A program made the translations under genes and the position numbers. Shown here piece after piece: positions 36,678 to 47,027 of a DNA stretch of 64,000 nt. The notes under the pieces are model-generated. The model saw only the letters and a list, made by a program, of their open reading frames with translations, was not told the DNA's origin and ran no database searches. Position 1 is the stretch's first letter. Each line of letters begins with the position of its first letter. This DNA comes from Burkholderia sp. BCC1644 (GTDB lineage: Bacteria; Pseudomonadota; Gammaproteobacteria; Burkholderiales; Burkholderiaceae): assembly GCF_902833225.1 (NCBI RefSeq), contig NZ_CADFEI010000002.1, forward strand, positions 186,001-250,000, in the 5' to 3' direction.

Positions 36678-37943
36678 TCAGCCGAGGCTCACGTTGGTGC
36701 GCGTGAAGCGCCCATACACCGCGTACAGCACGAGCGTCGCCGCGAGCAGCAGCCCGCCGAGCGCACACGCCATGCCCCAGTTGATCGTCACGTTCGTGAA
36801 GTACGCGACGTAGTAGCTGACCATCTGGTCGTTCGGCCCGCCGAGCAGCGCGGGCGTGATGTAGTAGCCGATCGCGAGAATGAACACGAGCAGCGCGCCC
36901 GCGCCGACGCCCGGATAGGTCTGCGGCACGTACACGCGCCAGAACGCGGAGAACGGATGGCTGCCGAGCGACACGGCCGCACGCTGATAGGTCGGCGGGA
37001 TCGACTTCATCACGCTGTACAGCGGCAGGATCATGAACGGCAGGAGGATGTGCGTCATCGAGATGTACACGCCGACGCGGTTGAACAGCAGCGTCAGCGG
37101 ATGCGAGATCAGCCCGCTGCCGATCAACGCCTTGTTGATCAGCCCTTCGCTCTGCAGCAGCACGATCCACGCGGCGACGCGCACGAGCACCGACGTCCAG
37201 AACGGAATCAGCACGAGGATCATCACGAGGTTCGCGCGCCGTTCCGACAGCGTCGAGATCCAGTACGCGAGCGGATAGCCGAGCAGCAGCGCGAACAGCG
37301 TGACGGCGATGCCGATCACGAACGTGCGGCCGAAGATCGCGAGATAGATCGACTGATCGGGATCGGCCTGCACGATGTGGCCGAAGCCGTCCTGCTTGTG
37401 GTCGAGCGCGGCAAGCAGGTAGAACGGCGATACCTGGCTGCCGTTCTTCGCGATCGCCTGCCAGTACGCGGCGTCGCCCCAGCGCGAATCGAGATCGATG
37501 ATTTTCTCGCGCGTCTGCGCGGGCGTCAGCGCCGCGTCGTTGTCGCCCTTCAGCGGCATCGCGCGCGCCGTCTTCGCGACCAGCGAGCGATAGCCGGGAA
37601 TCTCGGTGTTCAGCCGCCGCGCGAGCGCACCCATCGCCTCGCTGTCGGCCACCTTCGTCATGTCCGCCGCGAGCGCGACATACGCGGCGTCGGCCGGCGG
37701 CGCCTTGCGGTCCCAGCCCGACAGCGCGGCGACCGTATTCGGCAACGCGGTTGCGATCTCGGGGTTCTGCACTGCGCGCGTGAGCAGCGTGCCGATCGGC
37801 ACGACGAAGATCAGCAGCAGGAAAATCGCGAGCGGCGCGACCAGCAGCAGCGCCATCGTGCGCTTGCGGGCCTCGGCAGCCTTCAGCTCGCGCTTGAGCG
37901 CGGCGGTCGACGGCGAGGAAGGCGCGATCGTCATCGTATTCAA
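36678..37943 (-). CDS. ABC transporter permease, PotB-like, with a large insertion
   Basis: 421 residues, longer than the usual 280-320. The first membrane segment (about residues 35-58) is followed by some 150 polar residues (including YVALAADMTKVADSEAMGAL and SRWGDAAYWQAIAKNG), probably periplasmic, before the five remaining segments and the EAA loop AAVSLGSHPFSAFWRVYVP. I place the start at TTG 37943 because GGAGAG lies five bases upstream; ATG 37934 is nine bases further in and has no site. Pairs with the 35795-36631 permease. Confidence 0.9.
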   Translation of the reverse strand: MNTMTIAPSSPSTAALKRELKAAEARKRTMALLLVAPLAIFLLLIFVVPIGTLLTRAVQNPEIATALPNTVAALSGWDRKAPPADAAYVALAADMTKVADSEAMGALARRLNTEIPGYRSLVAKTARAMPLKGDNDAALTPAQTREKIIDLDSRWGDAAYWQAIAKNGSQVSPFYLLAALDHKQDGFGHIVQADPDQSIYLAIFGRTFVIGIAVTLFALLLGYPLAYWISTLSERRANLVMILVLIPFWTSVLVRVAAWIVLLQSEGLINKALIGSGLISHPLTLLFNRVGVYISMTHILLPFMILPLYSVMKSIPPTYQRAAVSLGSHPFSAFWRVYVPQTYPGVGAGALLVFILAIGYYITPALLGGPNDQMVSYYVAYFTNVTINWGMACALGGLLLAATLVLYAVYGRFTRTNVSLG

Positions 37944-38044
37944 CGGTTCTCTCCGGCCGGGCACGTTCCGGCGGAATGCCGCGCGACACGATCGACGCGT
38001 CGCGCGGCCGGTTGCATCAGGACACCTTCAGGATGCCTGACCGG

Positions 38045-39091
38045 TTACTTCGTCGCCCATGCGGTGAAGCGCTGCTCGAGCTCGTCGCTGTGGTCGGTCC
38101 AGAAGCCGATGTCTTCCAGCACCGCGTTCTTGCCGTTGGCCGGCGAGTTCGGCAGGTTCGCGAGCGTCTTCGCGTCGAGCGACTTGATCGCCGCGATGTT
38201 CGCGGGGCCGTACGCGATGTGCTGCGCATAGGCCTGCTGCGGCTTCGGCGTCAGCGAATACGCGATGTACTGCTCGGCCAGCGCCTTGTTCGGCGAGCCC
38301 TTCGGAATCGCCCAGTAGTCGAGGTCGTAGATGCTGCCGTTCCACACGACCTTCAGGTTCTTGCCTTCCTTCTGCGCGGCATCGATGCGGCCGTTGTACG
38401 CGGTCGACATCACGACGTCGCCGGCGACGAGGAACTGCGGCGGCTGCGCGCCCGCTTCCCACCACTGGATGTACGGCTTCAATTCGTCGAGCTTCTTGAA
38501 CGCGCGGTCCTGGCCGGCCTTCGTGCCGAGCACCTTGTAGACGTCCTTCGTCGCGACGCCGTCGGCCATCAGCGCGAATTCGAGGTTATAGCGCGCGCCC
38601 TTGCGCATCCCGCGCTTGCCGGGGAATTTCTTCACGTTCCAGAAATCGGCCCAGCCGGTCGGTGCCGACTTCAGCTTGTCCGCGTTGTACGACAGCGCGG
38701 TCGACCACACGAAGAAGCCGACGCCGCACACCTGCGGCGATTCCGGAATCAGGTCGGACTTCTTCGCGATCTTCGACCAGTCGAGCTTCTCGTACAGCCC
38801 TTCGTCGCAGCCGCGGTTCAGGTCGCCCGATTCGACTTCGACCACGTCCCAGTTGACGTGCTTCGCCTCGACCATCGCCTTCACCTTCGCCTGCTCGCCG
38901 TTGTACTCGACGGCCGTGACCTTGTTGCCGGTTGCCTTTTCGAACGGCTGGTTGAACGCGGCCTTCTGTGCGTCGCCGTTCGCGCCGCCGAAGTTGACGA
39001 CCGTGAGTTCCGCAGCCGATGCCGATGCACCGAACGCGATCAGTGCCAGCGCGAGTGCCGTGCGGCGCGCAGTAAAGCTTGCTCGTTTCAT
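38045..39091 (-). CDS. periplasmic substrate-binding protein, PotD-like
   Basis: 348 residues. Signal peptide MKRASFTARRTALALALIAF...ASA. The mature start AELTVVNFGGANGDAQKAAF is typical of extracellular solute-binding family 1/8 proteins for polyamines or related amines. ATG 39091 is chosen because GAGGAACC lies upstream and it gives the signal peptide; a longer form would hide it. Delivers substrate to the two permeases downstream. Confidence 0.92.
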   Translation of the reverse strand: MKRASFTARRTALALALIAFGASASAAELTVVNFGGANGDAQKAAFNQPFEKATGNKVTAVEYNGEQAKVKAMVEAKHVNWDVVEVESGDLNRGCDEGLYEKLDWSKIAKKSDLIPESPQVCGVGFFVWSTALSYNADKLKSAPTGWADFWNVKKFPGKRGMRKGARYNLEFALMADGVATKDVYKVLGTKAGQDRAFKKLDELKPYIQWWEAGAQPPQFLVAGDVVMSTAYNGRIDAAQKEGKNLKVVWNGSIYDLDYWAIPKGSPNKALAEQYIAYSLTPKPQQAYAQHIAYGPANIAAIKSLDAKTLANLPNSPANGKNAVLEDIGFWTDHSDELEQRFTAWATK

Positions 39092-39167
39092 GATGGTTCC
39101 TCTCCTCTCGTGGTGGAAGTGGGCTTTGTTGTTGACGACGTGCTGCGGAAAAACGGTGAAACCGGGG

Positions 39168-40265
39168 TCACGCGAACACGCGCAGGTGTTCGGGTGCGAA
39201 TGCAAGCGAGACCGGCGCGCCGGGCGAGAACGCGTCGAGCGCGCCGGTGCCGAGCGGCACCTTCACGAAGCATTCGTCCTGGCCGGGCAGCGCGCAGCGC
39301 ATGCGCACGTGATCGCCGAAATAGATGAGGCTGCGCGCCTCGCCGCTCAGGCGGTTCGCGGCGGCGCCGTTCGCGTGGCCGTTGGCCGCGAGGCTCATGC
39401 GTTCGGGGCGGATGCACGCGACCGCCGATGCGCCCTCGGCGGCTTCGCCGATGTGGCGGCCGACGAGCTTCGTGCCGTCGTCGAGCCGGAACTCGCAGAA
39501 TTCGCCGTCGACCCGCGCGATGGTGCCGCGCAGCCGGTTGCTGTCGCCGATGAAGTTGGCAACGAATTCGTTGCACGGCGACTCGTACAGGCGGTCCACG
39601 GTGTCGAGCTGCTGCACGATGCCCTTGTCGAACACCGCGACGCGGTCGGACATCGTCAGCGCCTCGCCCTGGTCGTGCGTCACGTAGACGAAGGTCACGC
39701 CGAGCTTCTCGTGCAGCGCCTTCAGTTCGTATTGCATGTGTTCGCGCAGCTGCTTGTCGAGCGCGCCGAGCGGCTCGTCCATCAGCACCAGCTTCGGCTC
39801 GAACACGAGTGCGCGCGCCAGCGCAATGCGCTGCTGCTGGCCGCCCGACAACTGCGCCGGATAGCGTTTCGCGAAGCGCTCCATCTGCACCATCTTCAGC
39901 GCATGCGCGACGCGCTCCGCGCGCTCGCCGGCCGGCAGCTTGCGCACGGTCAGCGGATACGCGACGTTCTGCTCGACCGTCAGGTGCGGAAACAGCGCGT
40001 AGTTCTGGAACACCATGCCGATGTTGCGCTTGTGCGGCGGCACGTTGTTCAGCAGCTCGCCGTCGAGGCGGATCTCGCCGCCGGTCGGGAATTCGAAACC
40101 GGCGAGCATCATCAGGCACGTGGTCTTGCCCGAACCCGACGGCCCGAGCAGCGTCAGGAATTCCCCGCGGTGGATGTCGAGGTCGAGCGATTTGACGACC
40201 AGCGTTTCGCCGTCGTAGGTCTTCCGCACGCCGCGAAAGCTGACGATCACATCATCGGACTTCAT
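39168..40265 (-). CDS. ABC transporter ATP-binding protein, PotA-like
   Basis: 365 residues. Walker A GPSGSGKTT (about residue 42), signature LSGGQQQRIALARAL, Walker B LVLMDEPLGALD, H-loop VYVTHDQGEAL, and a C-terminal TOBE domain (IRPERMSLAAN). The start ATG 40265 follows GGGGACAG. First gene of the leftward ATPase, binding protein, permease, permease cluster, and divergent from a MocR regulator 108 bases away. Confidence 0.94.
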   Translation of the reverse strand: MKSDDVIVSFRGVRKTYDGETLVVKSLDLDIHRGEFLTLLGPSGSGKTTCLMMLAGFEFPTGGEIRLDGELLNNVPPHKRNIGMVFQNYALFPHLTVEQNVAYPLTVRKLPAGERAERVAHALKMVQMERFAKRYPAQLSGGQQQRIALARALVFEPKLVLMDEPLGALDKQLREHMQYELKALHEKLGVTFVYVTHDQGEALTMSDRVAVFDKGIVQQLDTVDRLYESPCNEFVANFIGDSNRLRGTIARVDGEFCEFRLDDGTKLVGRHIGEAAEGASAVACIRPERMSLAANGHANGAAANRLSGEARSLIYFGDHVRMRCALPGQDECFVKVPLGTGALDAFSPGAPVSLAFAPEHLRVFA

Positions 40266-40338
40266 CGTGGCTGTCCCCTTGCTTCGCGACAATTGATTTT
40301 GAGATGCGAGCCACTATACGGCGCGCACGGTTCTATAC

Positions 40339-40371
40339 TAGGGAACCATTTCAATATTCCAAGTAGGACCA
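40339..40371. promoter_or_regulatory. direct repeats at the ABC/MocR divergent promoter
   Basis: Two same-orientation elements, TAGGGAACCA (40339-40348) and TAGGACCA (40364-40371), start 25 bases apart. MocR-type regulators bind tandem direct repeats rather than palindromes. The second repeat overlaps the ribosome site of the regulator's own gene, so binding would repress it; the first lies toward the potA-like gene. Confidence 0.5.
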
Positions 40372-40373
40372 CT

Positions 40374-41897
40374 TTGGATACCGTGATCGTCGCCGACTGG
40401 CTCTCCGCCCGTCTCGACCGCAGCTCGCCGGAGCCGATGTACCGGCAGTTGCTGCAGCTGATGCAGCAAGCCATCCTGACCGGGGAATTGGGGCCAGGGA
40501 CGAAACTGCCGAGCTCGCGTACGCTAGCGGGCGACCTGTCGATCGCGCGCAATACCGTGCTGCATGTGTACGACCAGTTGACGGCGGAAGGCTACGTGCT
40601 GACGACGACCGGCAGCGGCACCTACGTGGCCGATACGCGGCCGGACGCCGCGGCGATCCACGCACCGGGCACCGCGCCGGCGCCATCAGCCGCCGACGAA
40701 CTGCCGCCGCCGGATGCGCAGGGCAGCCTGTCGACGCGCGGCCGGCAGCTGATCGAGCACGCCGGTGTATCGCGCCGCCAGTGGGGTGCGTTCATGCCGG
40801 GCGTGCCGGACGTGTCGGAATTTCCGAGCCGCACATGGAGCCGCCTGCAGGCGCGGCTGTGGAAGGAAGCCAATCCCGAACTGCTGACCTACGCGCCGGG
40901 CGGCGGCTACCGGCCGTTGCGGCGCGCGCTTGCCGATTACCTGCGCGTCGCGCGCTCGGTCAAATGCTCGCCGGACCAGGTGATCATCACGACGGGCATC
41001 CACCAGTCGATCGATCTCGCGGTGCGGCTGCTGTCCGACATCGGCGATCGCGCGTGGGTCGAGGAGCCGTGCTACTGGGGCGTGCGCAGCGTCCTGCAGG
41101 CGGCCGGCCTCACGCTCGCACCGGTGCCGGTCGACCAGGAAGGGCTCGACCCGCGCGCGAGCGACATGCAGCATCCGCCGCGGCTCGTGCTCGTCACGCC
41201 ATCGCATCAGTACCCGCTCGGCATGGTGATGAGTCTCGCGCGGCGCCGGATGCTGCTCGAATACGCGCGCCAGCACCGCTGCTGGATCATCGAAGACGAC
41301 TACGACAGCGAATTCCGCTACGGCAGCCGGCCGCTCGCGTCGCTGCAGGGGCTCGACGACGGCGGCCGCGTGATCTACGTCGGCAGCCTCGGCAAGATGC
41401 TGTTCCCGGGGCTGCGGATGGGCTACATGGTCGTGCCCGAGCATCTGGTCGATACGTTCCGCACCGGATTGTCGGAGCTGTACCGTGAAGGCCAGCTGAT
41501 GCAGCAGGCCGTGCTCGCCGAATTCATCATGGACGGCCACCTTACTTCACATGTCAGACGAATGCGCACGCTGTACGGCGAGCGCCGGCAACTGATGATC
41601 GACGCGATCCGCGCGCGCTTCGGCGATGCGCTCCCGGTGATGGGCGACGAGGCCGGCCTGCATCTGGTGCTCGGCCTGCCCGACGCGTGCGACGATCGCG
41701 CGGTCACGCAGAGCGCGTTCGATGCGGGCGTGATCGTCCGCCCGCTGACCAGCTACTACAGCAGCCTCGACACCGCGCGACAGGGCCTGCTGCTCGGCTA
41801 TGCGTGCGTCGCGCACGAAGGCATCGGGCCCGCGTTCGACACGCTCGCCGATACCATCGAGCAGCATCTGCCGCGCGACATCACGCGCGCCGCGTGA
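40374..41897 (+). CDS. MocR-family (GntR-aminotransferase) regulator
   Basis: 507 residues. N-terminal GntR winged HTH (about residues 20-90; PMYRQLLQLMQQAILTGELG, LPSSRTLAGDLSIARNTVLH), then a fold-type I aminotransferase domain. The PLP site region YDSEFRYGSRPLASLQG and the lysine in YVGSLGKMLFPGLRMGYMV are present. The start is TTG 40374: AGGA lies six bases upstream, while the next start, GTG 40383, would be too far from it. MocR proteins such as GabR or PdxR sense amino compounds through PLP; its divergent partner is an amine-type ABC importer. Confidence 0.93.
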   Translation: MDTVIVADWLSARLDRSSPEPMYRQLLQLMQQAILTGELGPGTKLPSSRTLAGDLSIARNTVLHVYDQLTAEGYVLTTTGSGTYVADTRPDAAAIHAPGTAPAPSAADELPPPDAQGSLSTRGRQLIEHAGVSRRQWGAFMPGVPDVSEFPSRTWSRLQARLWKEANPELLTYAPGGGYRPLRRALADYLRVARSVKCSPDQVIITTGIHQSIDLAVRLLSDIGDRAWVEEPCYWGVRSVLQAAGLTLAPVPVDQEGLDPRASDMQHPPRLVLVTPSHQYPLGMVMSLARRRMLLEYARQHRCWIIEDDYDSEFRYGSRPLASLQGLDDGGRVIYVGSLGKMLFPGLRMGYMVVPEHLVDTFRTGLSELYREGQLMQQAVLAEFIMDGHLTSHVRRMRTLYGERRQLMIDAIRARFGDALPVMGDEAGLHLVLGLPDACDDRAVTQSAFDAGVIVRPLTSYYSSLDTARQGLLLGYACVAHEGIGPAFDTLADTIEQHLPRDITRAA

Positions 41898-41934
41898 GGC
41901 CGCACGAGACCGGCCACACGCGGCGACGCCCGCG

Positions 41935-42969
41935 TCATTGCGTGCCGCCGGCCGCGCGATCGAGCGATGCCGCGCGCACGGCTTCGCCGGGCTTCGTGAA
42001 CACACGCTGCCGCAACCCGGCGATCTGCGCGTCGCGGTCCTGCTGAGACAGGCCGGCCGATTCGATCTGCGCACGCTGCGCTGCGTAGTCCGCATAGCGG
42101 CGCTGCCACGACGCGTCGTCCTGCTGCATCTGCGCAACACGCGCGGCGGCGTCGGGGCCGAGCGTCTGCGTCAGCTGCGCGCGCATCGCATCGGGTGTCG
42201 CCCCGCTCTTCTGCAATTGCGCGATCTGGTCGATCGCGGCACGCTGCTGGTCGATGCGCTGCTGCGCCGCCCGCTCGTCGGCCGGCATCTGCTGCTCCAG
42301 CGCCGCGAGCCGCTCGGCCTTCTGTGCATCGGTCAATGAGCGATCCTGAGTGATCTTCAGCCGTGCGAGATCGTAGCGCTGCCGCCACTGCTCCGCACCG
42401 AAGAACGGTTGGCTCCAGTCGCCGAGCGTGCGGTACGCGATCGACGCGCGCTGATCGAGTGCGAGCTGCAACGCGCCCAGATCGGACTTGTCGACCGCGC
42501 CGGCATCGCGCAGTTTCGCGAGCGCGTCGAGATACGCGCGATACCGGTGCCACACGTCGAGCGCCTCGCCCTGCGCAGCCGTGCCATCGAGCTGCGCGGC
42601 GATCTCGCGCACGACGAACGCATCGAGCGCGGCCGCGCTCAGGTCGCTCTGCGCAGTCAGGCAATAGTCGAAGAAATCGCGTACCGCGCGCGACTTCGCG
42701 AGATGGCCGCCGGCATCGAGCGGCAACCGCGGCGCGCTGGAACCGGCCAGCGACGGCGGCAAGCCCGTGCTCGCCGGCACGGCGGCCTGCGGTGCGGCAG
42801 CCGTGACGCCGCCCGCCGCTGCCGCGTCCGGTGCGTCACCGGCGGCGCCCGACCCGCGATGCCACCCCGCCCCGCTCCACATCGCGACGCCGGCGATCGC
42901 CGCCAGCCCCACGACACCATAGACTGCTGCGCGCCGCGCCAGCGGCGCGCGCCCTTCACGTGCCGTCAT
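41935..42969 (-). CDS. lifO: lipase-specific foldase
   Basis: 344 residues, the exact length of Burkholderia Lif/LimA foldases. N-terminal membrane anchor (about residues 14-32), a Pro/Ala-rich linker, then the helical foldase domain with the conserved motif region RAVRDFFDYCLTAQSDLS and a long helical C-terminal half (QMPADERAAQQRIDQQR). It stays in the inner membrane and folds LipA in the periplasm. Begins 3 bases after the lipase gene. Confidence 0.97.
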   Translation of the reverse strand: MTAREGRAPLARRAAVYGVVGLAAIAGVAMWSGAGWHRGSGAAGDAPDAAAAGGVTAAAPQAAVPASTGLPPSLAGSSAPRLPLDAGGHLAKSRAVRDFFDYCLTAQSDLSAAALDAFVVREIAAQLDGTAAQGEALDVWHRYRAYLDALAKLRDAGAVDKSDLGALQLALDQRASIAYRTLGDWSQPFFGAEQWRQRYDLARLKITQDRSLTDAQKAERLAALEQQMPADERAAQQRIDQQRAAIDQIAQLQKSGATPDAMRAQLTQTLGPDAAARVAQMQQDDASWQRRYADYAAQRAQIESAGLSQQDRDAQIAGLRQRVFTKPGEAVRAASLDRAAGGTQ

Positions 42970-42972
42970 CGA

Positions 42973-44286
<1,314 letters not shown>

Positions 44287-46419
44287 CTACAGCTTCGCGC
44301 TCACGCGCACCCATGCGGTCCGGCCCGGCTCCATCACCGGCGCGTTCGCCGGATAGCCGAAGCCCGCGTTGCCGGCGAGGTTCAGGTGCTCGGTGTAGGC
44401 CTTGTTCAGCACGTTGTCGACGCCGACCGAGATCTGCACGGTCTTGCTGACGTTGTATTGCGTATGCAGCGACAGCACGCCGAATCCGGCGCTCGGGCCG
44501 AAGTCCTTGCCGACCACGTTGCCCTCGTTCAGTGCATAACGATGCTGCGGCGCAACGATCCGCCACAGGCCGCCGGCCGACCATGCGCCGCGCGTGTATT
44601 CGAGCCCGATGCGTGCCTCGAGCGGCGGCATCTGCGGCAGCGGATCGCCGCTTGCCACGTTGCGCCCCCATGCATACGCGAGCGACGTCTCGACGCGCAG
44701 CGGCGCAACCGGCCGCCACGACACGCCCGCTTCGCCGCCCATGATCTGCGCGTTGACGTTGGTCGCCTGCGTGGTCGGGCCCATCATGCCGGCCGCGTAG
44801 TTGAACAGGATGAAGTCCTGTACATAGCCGGCATACGCCGACACCCACGCATCGAAACGGTCGCTCTTGTACTGCGCGCCGATGTCGATCTGCGTGGTCT
44901 TCTCCGGCTGCACCGCCGAGAATGCGTTGAGCGAACCGGCCGGCCCGCGCGTCGCGGAGAACAGTTCCCAGTAGTCGGGATAGCGTTCCGCATGACCGAT
45001 CCCCGCGTACCACGTGACGGGCAGCGCCGCGAGATCGCGCTCGTAGCGCACGAAGCCGCTCGGCAACACGCGCGAGCGATCGTCGTCGAAGGTCGGGTTC
45101 GGCTTGCTCATCATCATCCCGCTCTTCATCGCGCGCTTGTCGCGAGCGCTCGCATAGTCGACGCGCGCGCCGCCGATCACGCGCGACACTTCGCTCGCAT
45201 ACCATGTCAGCTCGCCGAACGCGCCCGCGTTCCACATCGTCGCCTGCGCATCCCACGGTTGGTCGCGGTAGTTCTGCTGCCCCATCGACGAGCGCGAATC
45301 GAGCCGGTTCGATTGCGCGTCGATACCCGTCACGAGCTTGAAGTCGTCGCCGAAACGGAACGTCGCGGCCGCGCGCGCACCGACCGTGCGGCGCCGCACG
45401 TCGGCCGCCATCCGCATCGGCATGCTGCTGGTCGGGTCGGGCTGCCGCAACGTGTAGTTGTCCATCACGTGATCGGCCTCGTTGTAGTACACGCGCGCCT
45501 CGATCCGGTCGAGCACGTCGCCGAGGTGCCGCTTGTCGAACGACAGCCCGACCGTCTCGCGGCGGAAATGCGCACCGTCCATCCCGCGGCCCGCGTAGCG
45601 CGCATAACCGTCGCCGGTGCCGGCGGTCAGCTCGACGCGCGTGTGGTCGTCGGGGGTCCAGCCGAGCGCCGCGTCGGCGTTCCACTTGTCCCACTGCGAC
45701 GGCACCGTGTTGCCGTTGCCGTCCCGGTAGTCCTGCGAATGCGCGTGGTTCGCGGTCACGCGGCCGTAGACGTCGGGCGTGCCGGCCGTCAGGTCGATGT
45801 TCTGGTCGTTGCGGCCGAACGATCCACCGACCAGGCTGCCGTCGAAACGCATGCCCGGACGCTCGAATCGCGGCGTCACGCGCTCGAACAGCACGGTGCC
45901 GGCCGACGCGCCGGGACCGTACAGCACGGACTGCGGCCCCTTCACGACGGTGACCTTGTCATAGCTTTCCGGCGCGATGTACGACGTCGGCGCATCCATC
46001 CGGTTCGGGCATGCGCCGAGCGTCGGCATTCCGTTCGCCAGGATGTTCAACCGCGAACCGAACATCCCGCGCAGCACGGGGTCGCCGTTCGTGCCGCCGC
46101 TGCGGATCGACGTGAAGCCGGGGATCGTCTTCAGGTAATCCGCACCGTCGCTGGCAGGCAGCGGCTGGCGCGGCGCCTTCGGATCCGTGACGACGACGAG
46201 CGGCGTCGACAGCGGCGCCGCGACGACCTCGACGGGCGGCAGCAGCGCGGCCGACTCGTTCACGGGCACGACGTCCGCACGCGCCGTTTCGGCCGCCGCA
46301 GCACTCGCTGCCAGCGCGCCGGCAGCGAGCGCGGGAACGGTAAGTTTCAACATTCGCGGCACGCGCCGCGCACAGGCATTGCGCGACGCCCGCGGCGCAC
46401 GCAACTGGAAATTGGTCAT
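44287..46419 (-). CDS. TonB-dependent copper receptor, OprC-like
   Basis: About 710 residues. Signal region (MLKLTVPALAAGALAASA...), a plug domain (YLKTIPGFTSIRSGGTNGDPVLRG, VKGPQSVLYGPGASAGTVLFE, in parts) and a 22-strand barrel ending WVRVSAKL with the terminal aromatic/hydrophobic pattern. Methionine-rich loops (SSMPMRMAADV, KSGMMMSKPNP, AAGMMGPT) fit copper binding as in Pseudomonas OprC. The start is uncertain: ATG 46419 or the ATG at 46353. Outer membrane. The DUF2946 gene lies upstream, an association often seen with this receptor. Confidence 0.9.
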   Translation of the reverse strand: MTNFQLRAPRASRNACARRVPRMLKLTVPALAAGALAASAAAAETARADVVPVNESAALLPPVEVVAAPLSTPLVVVTDPKAPRQPLPASDGADYLKTIPGFTSIRSGGTNGDPVLRGMFGSRLNILANGMPTLGACPNRMDAPTSYIAPESYDKVTVVKGPQSVLYGPGASAGTVLFERVTPRFERPGMRFDGSLVGGSFGRNDQNIDLTAGTPDVYGRVTANHAHSQDYRDGNGNTVPSQWDKWNADAALGWTPDDHTRVELTAGTGDGYARYAGRGMDGAHFRRETVGLSFDKRHLGDVLDRIEARVYYNEADHVMDNYTLRQPDPTSSMPMRMAADVRRRTVGARAAATFRFGDDFKLVTGIDAQSNRLDSRSSMGQQNYRDQPWDAQATMWNAGAFGELTWYASEVSRVIGGARVDYASARDKRAMKSGMMMSKPNPTFDDDRSRVLPSGFVRYERDLAALPVTWYAGIGHAERYPDYWELFSATRGPAGSLNAFSAVQPEKTTQIDIGAQYKSDRFDAWVSAYAGYVQDFILFNYAAGMMGPTTQATNVNAQIMGGEAGVSWRPVAPLRVETSLAYAWGRNVASGDPLPQMPPLEARIGLEYTRGAWSAGGLWRIVAPQHRYALNEGNVVGKDFGPSAGFGVLSLHTQYNVSKTVQISVGVDNVLNKAYTEHLNLAGNAGFGYPANAPVMEPGRTAWVRVSAKL

Positions 46420-46502
46420 GATCGAAAGCCCGAGTGACGCCCTCCACGCGGCCGCGACGGGCCGCACGGATATCGGCGGTAGTAAGAACGGATAACAGCG
46501 CG

Positions 46503-46871
46503 TCAGGCGCGCTCGGGCGGTGCGCGTGGATACGCGCGCGGATAGCGGTCGGCGCGCGCCGCGACGACAGGCGGCGCGGCAGCGGACACGGAAACGGCGG
46601 GGATGGAATCGAACGGCGCAGCAGCAGGCGCACCGATCGCGGGGCTATGGGCGAAGAAGCCGCAGTAGCCGCATGCGTCGAGATGCGACGCGTGATCGTG
46701 CATGCTGCCCGCATCGGCCGACCGGTGCGCGCCATGTTCTGCACTGCAGACGATGGCGTCCGGCGTGGCCGCCTGCGCGACGCGCCACTGCGACACCAGC
46801 GGCGCCGCGATCGCGATCCAGATCGCGAGCACGCCAAGCCAGGCGGTCAGGTGACGATGTCGGTGCAGCAT
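46503..46871 (-). CDS. DUF2946 family protein
   Basis: 122 residues. An N-terminal membrane segment (TAWLGVLAIWIAIAAPLVSQ) is followed by a periplasmic part with several His and Cys residues (HDHASHLDACGYCGFFAHSP, about residues 58-77), the family hallmark. A role in copper handling is inferred from the metal-binding residues and from the adjacent OprC-like gene, 83 bases downstream on the same strand. Start MLHRHRHLTAWLG is chosen as the start just before the membrane segment. Confidence 0.85.
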   Translation of the reverse strand: MLHRHRHLTAWLGVLAIWIAIAAPLVSQWRVAQAATPDAIVCSAEHGAHRSADAGSMHDHASHLDACGYCGFFAHSPAIGAPAAAPFDSIPAVSVSAAAPPVVAARADRYPRAYPRAPPERA

Positions 46872-46920
46872 GCGCGGCGGCGAGTAAGCGGAATGTAAAA
46901 ACAGCCGAGATGTTACAGAA

Positions 46921-46938
46921 TGTTCAACGTGCTGAACA
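46921..46938. promoter_or_regulatory. inverted repeat upstream of the DUF2946 gene
   Basis: TGTTCA and TGAACA are perfect arms around a six-base spacer, 50 bases before the DUF2946 start, in an AT-rich patch. It is the most likely promoter or operator area for the copper-receptor pair. No regulator gene is adjacent. Confidence 0.4.
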
Positions 46939-46961
46939 GTCATCCATGCCGGTAAACGGAC

Positions 46962-46999
46962 CGGGGGCGCATGGTTGTCAGCACAACCATGCGCCCCCG
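46962..46999 (-). terminator. 17-bp perfect stem-loop after the cytochrome b561 gene
   Basis: A 17-base-pair stem (46962-46978 with 46983-46999) around the tetraloop CAGC. It lies 29 bases past the cytochrome b stop on the minus strand. There is only a weak T run (GTTT) after it, so it may be a terminator or an mRNA-stabilising structure. No other feature explains it. Confidence 0.65.
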
Positions 47000-47027
47000 C
47001 CTGCGAGGCATGCCACGCAGTTGGCGA

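Noticed and set aside
38601..40373. A long in-frame extension of the MocR gene to the left
   Set aside because: It would be antisense to the ABC transporter genes. The AGGA site before TTG 40374 and the normal MocR length support the shorter gene.
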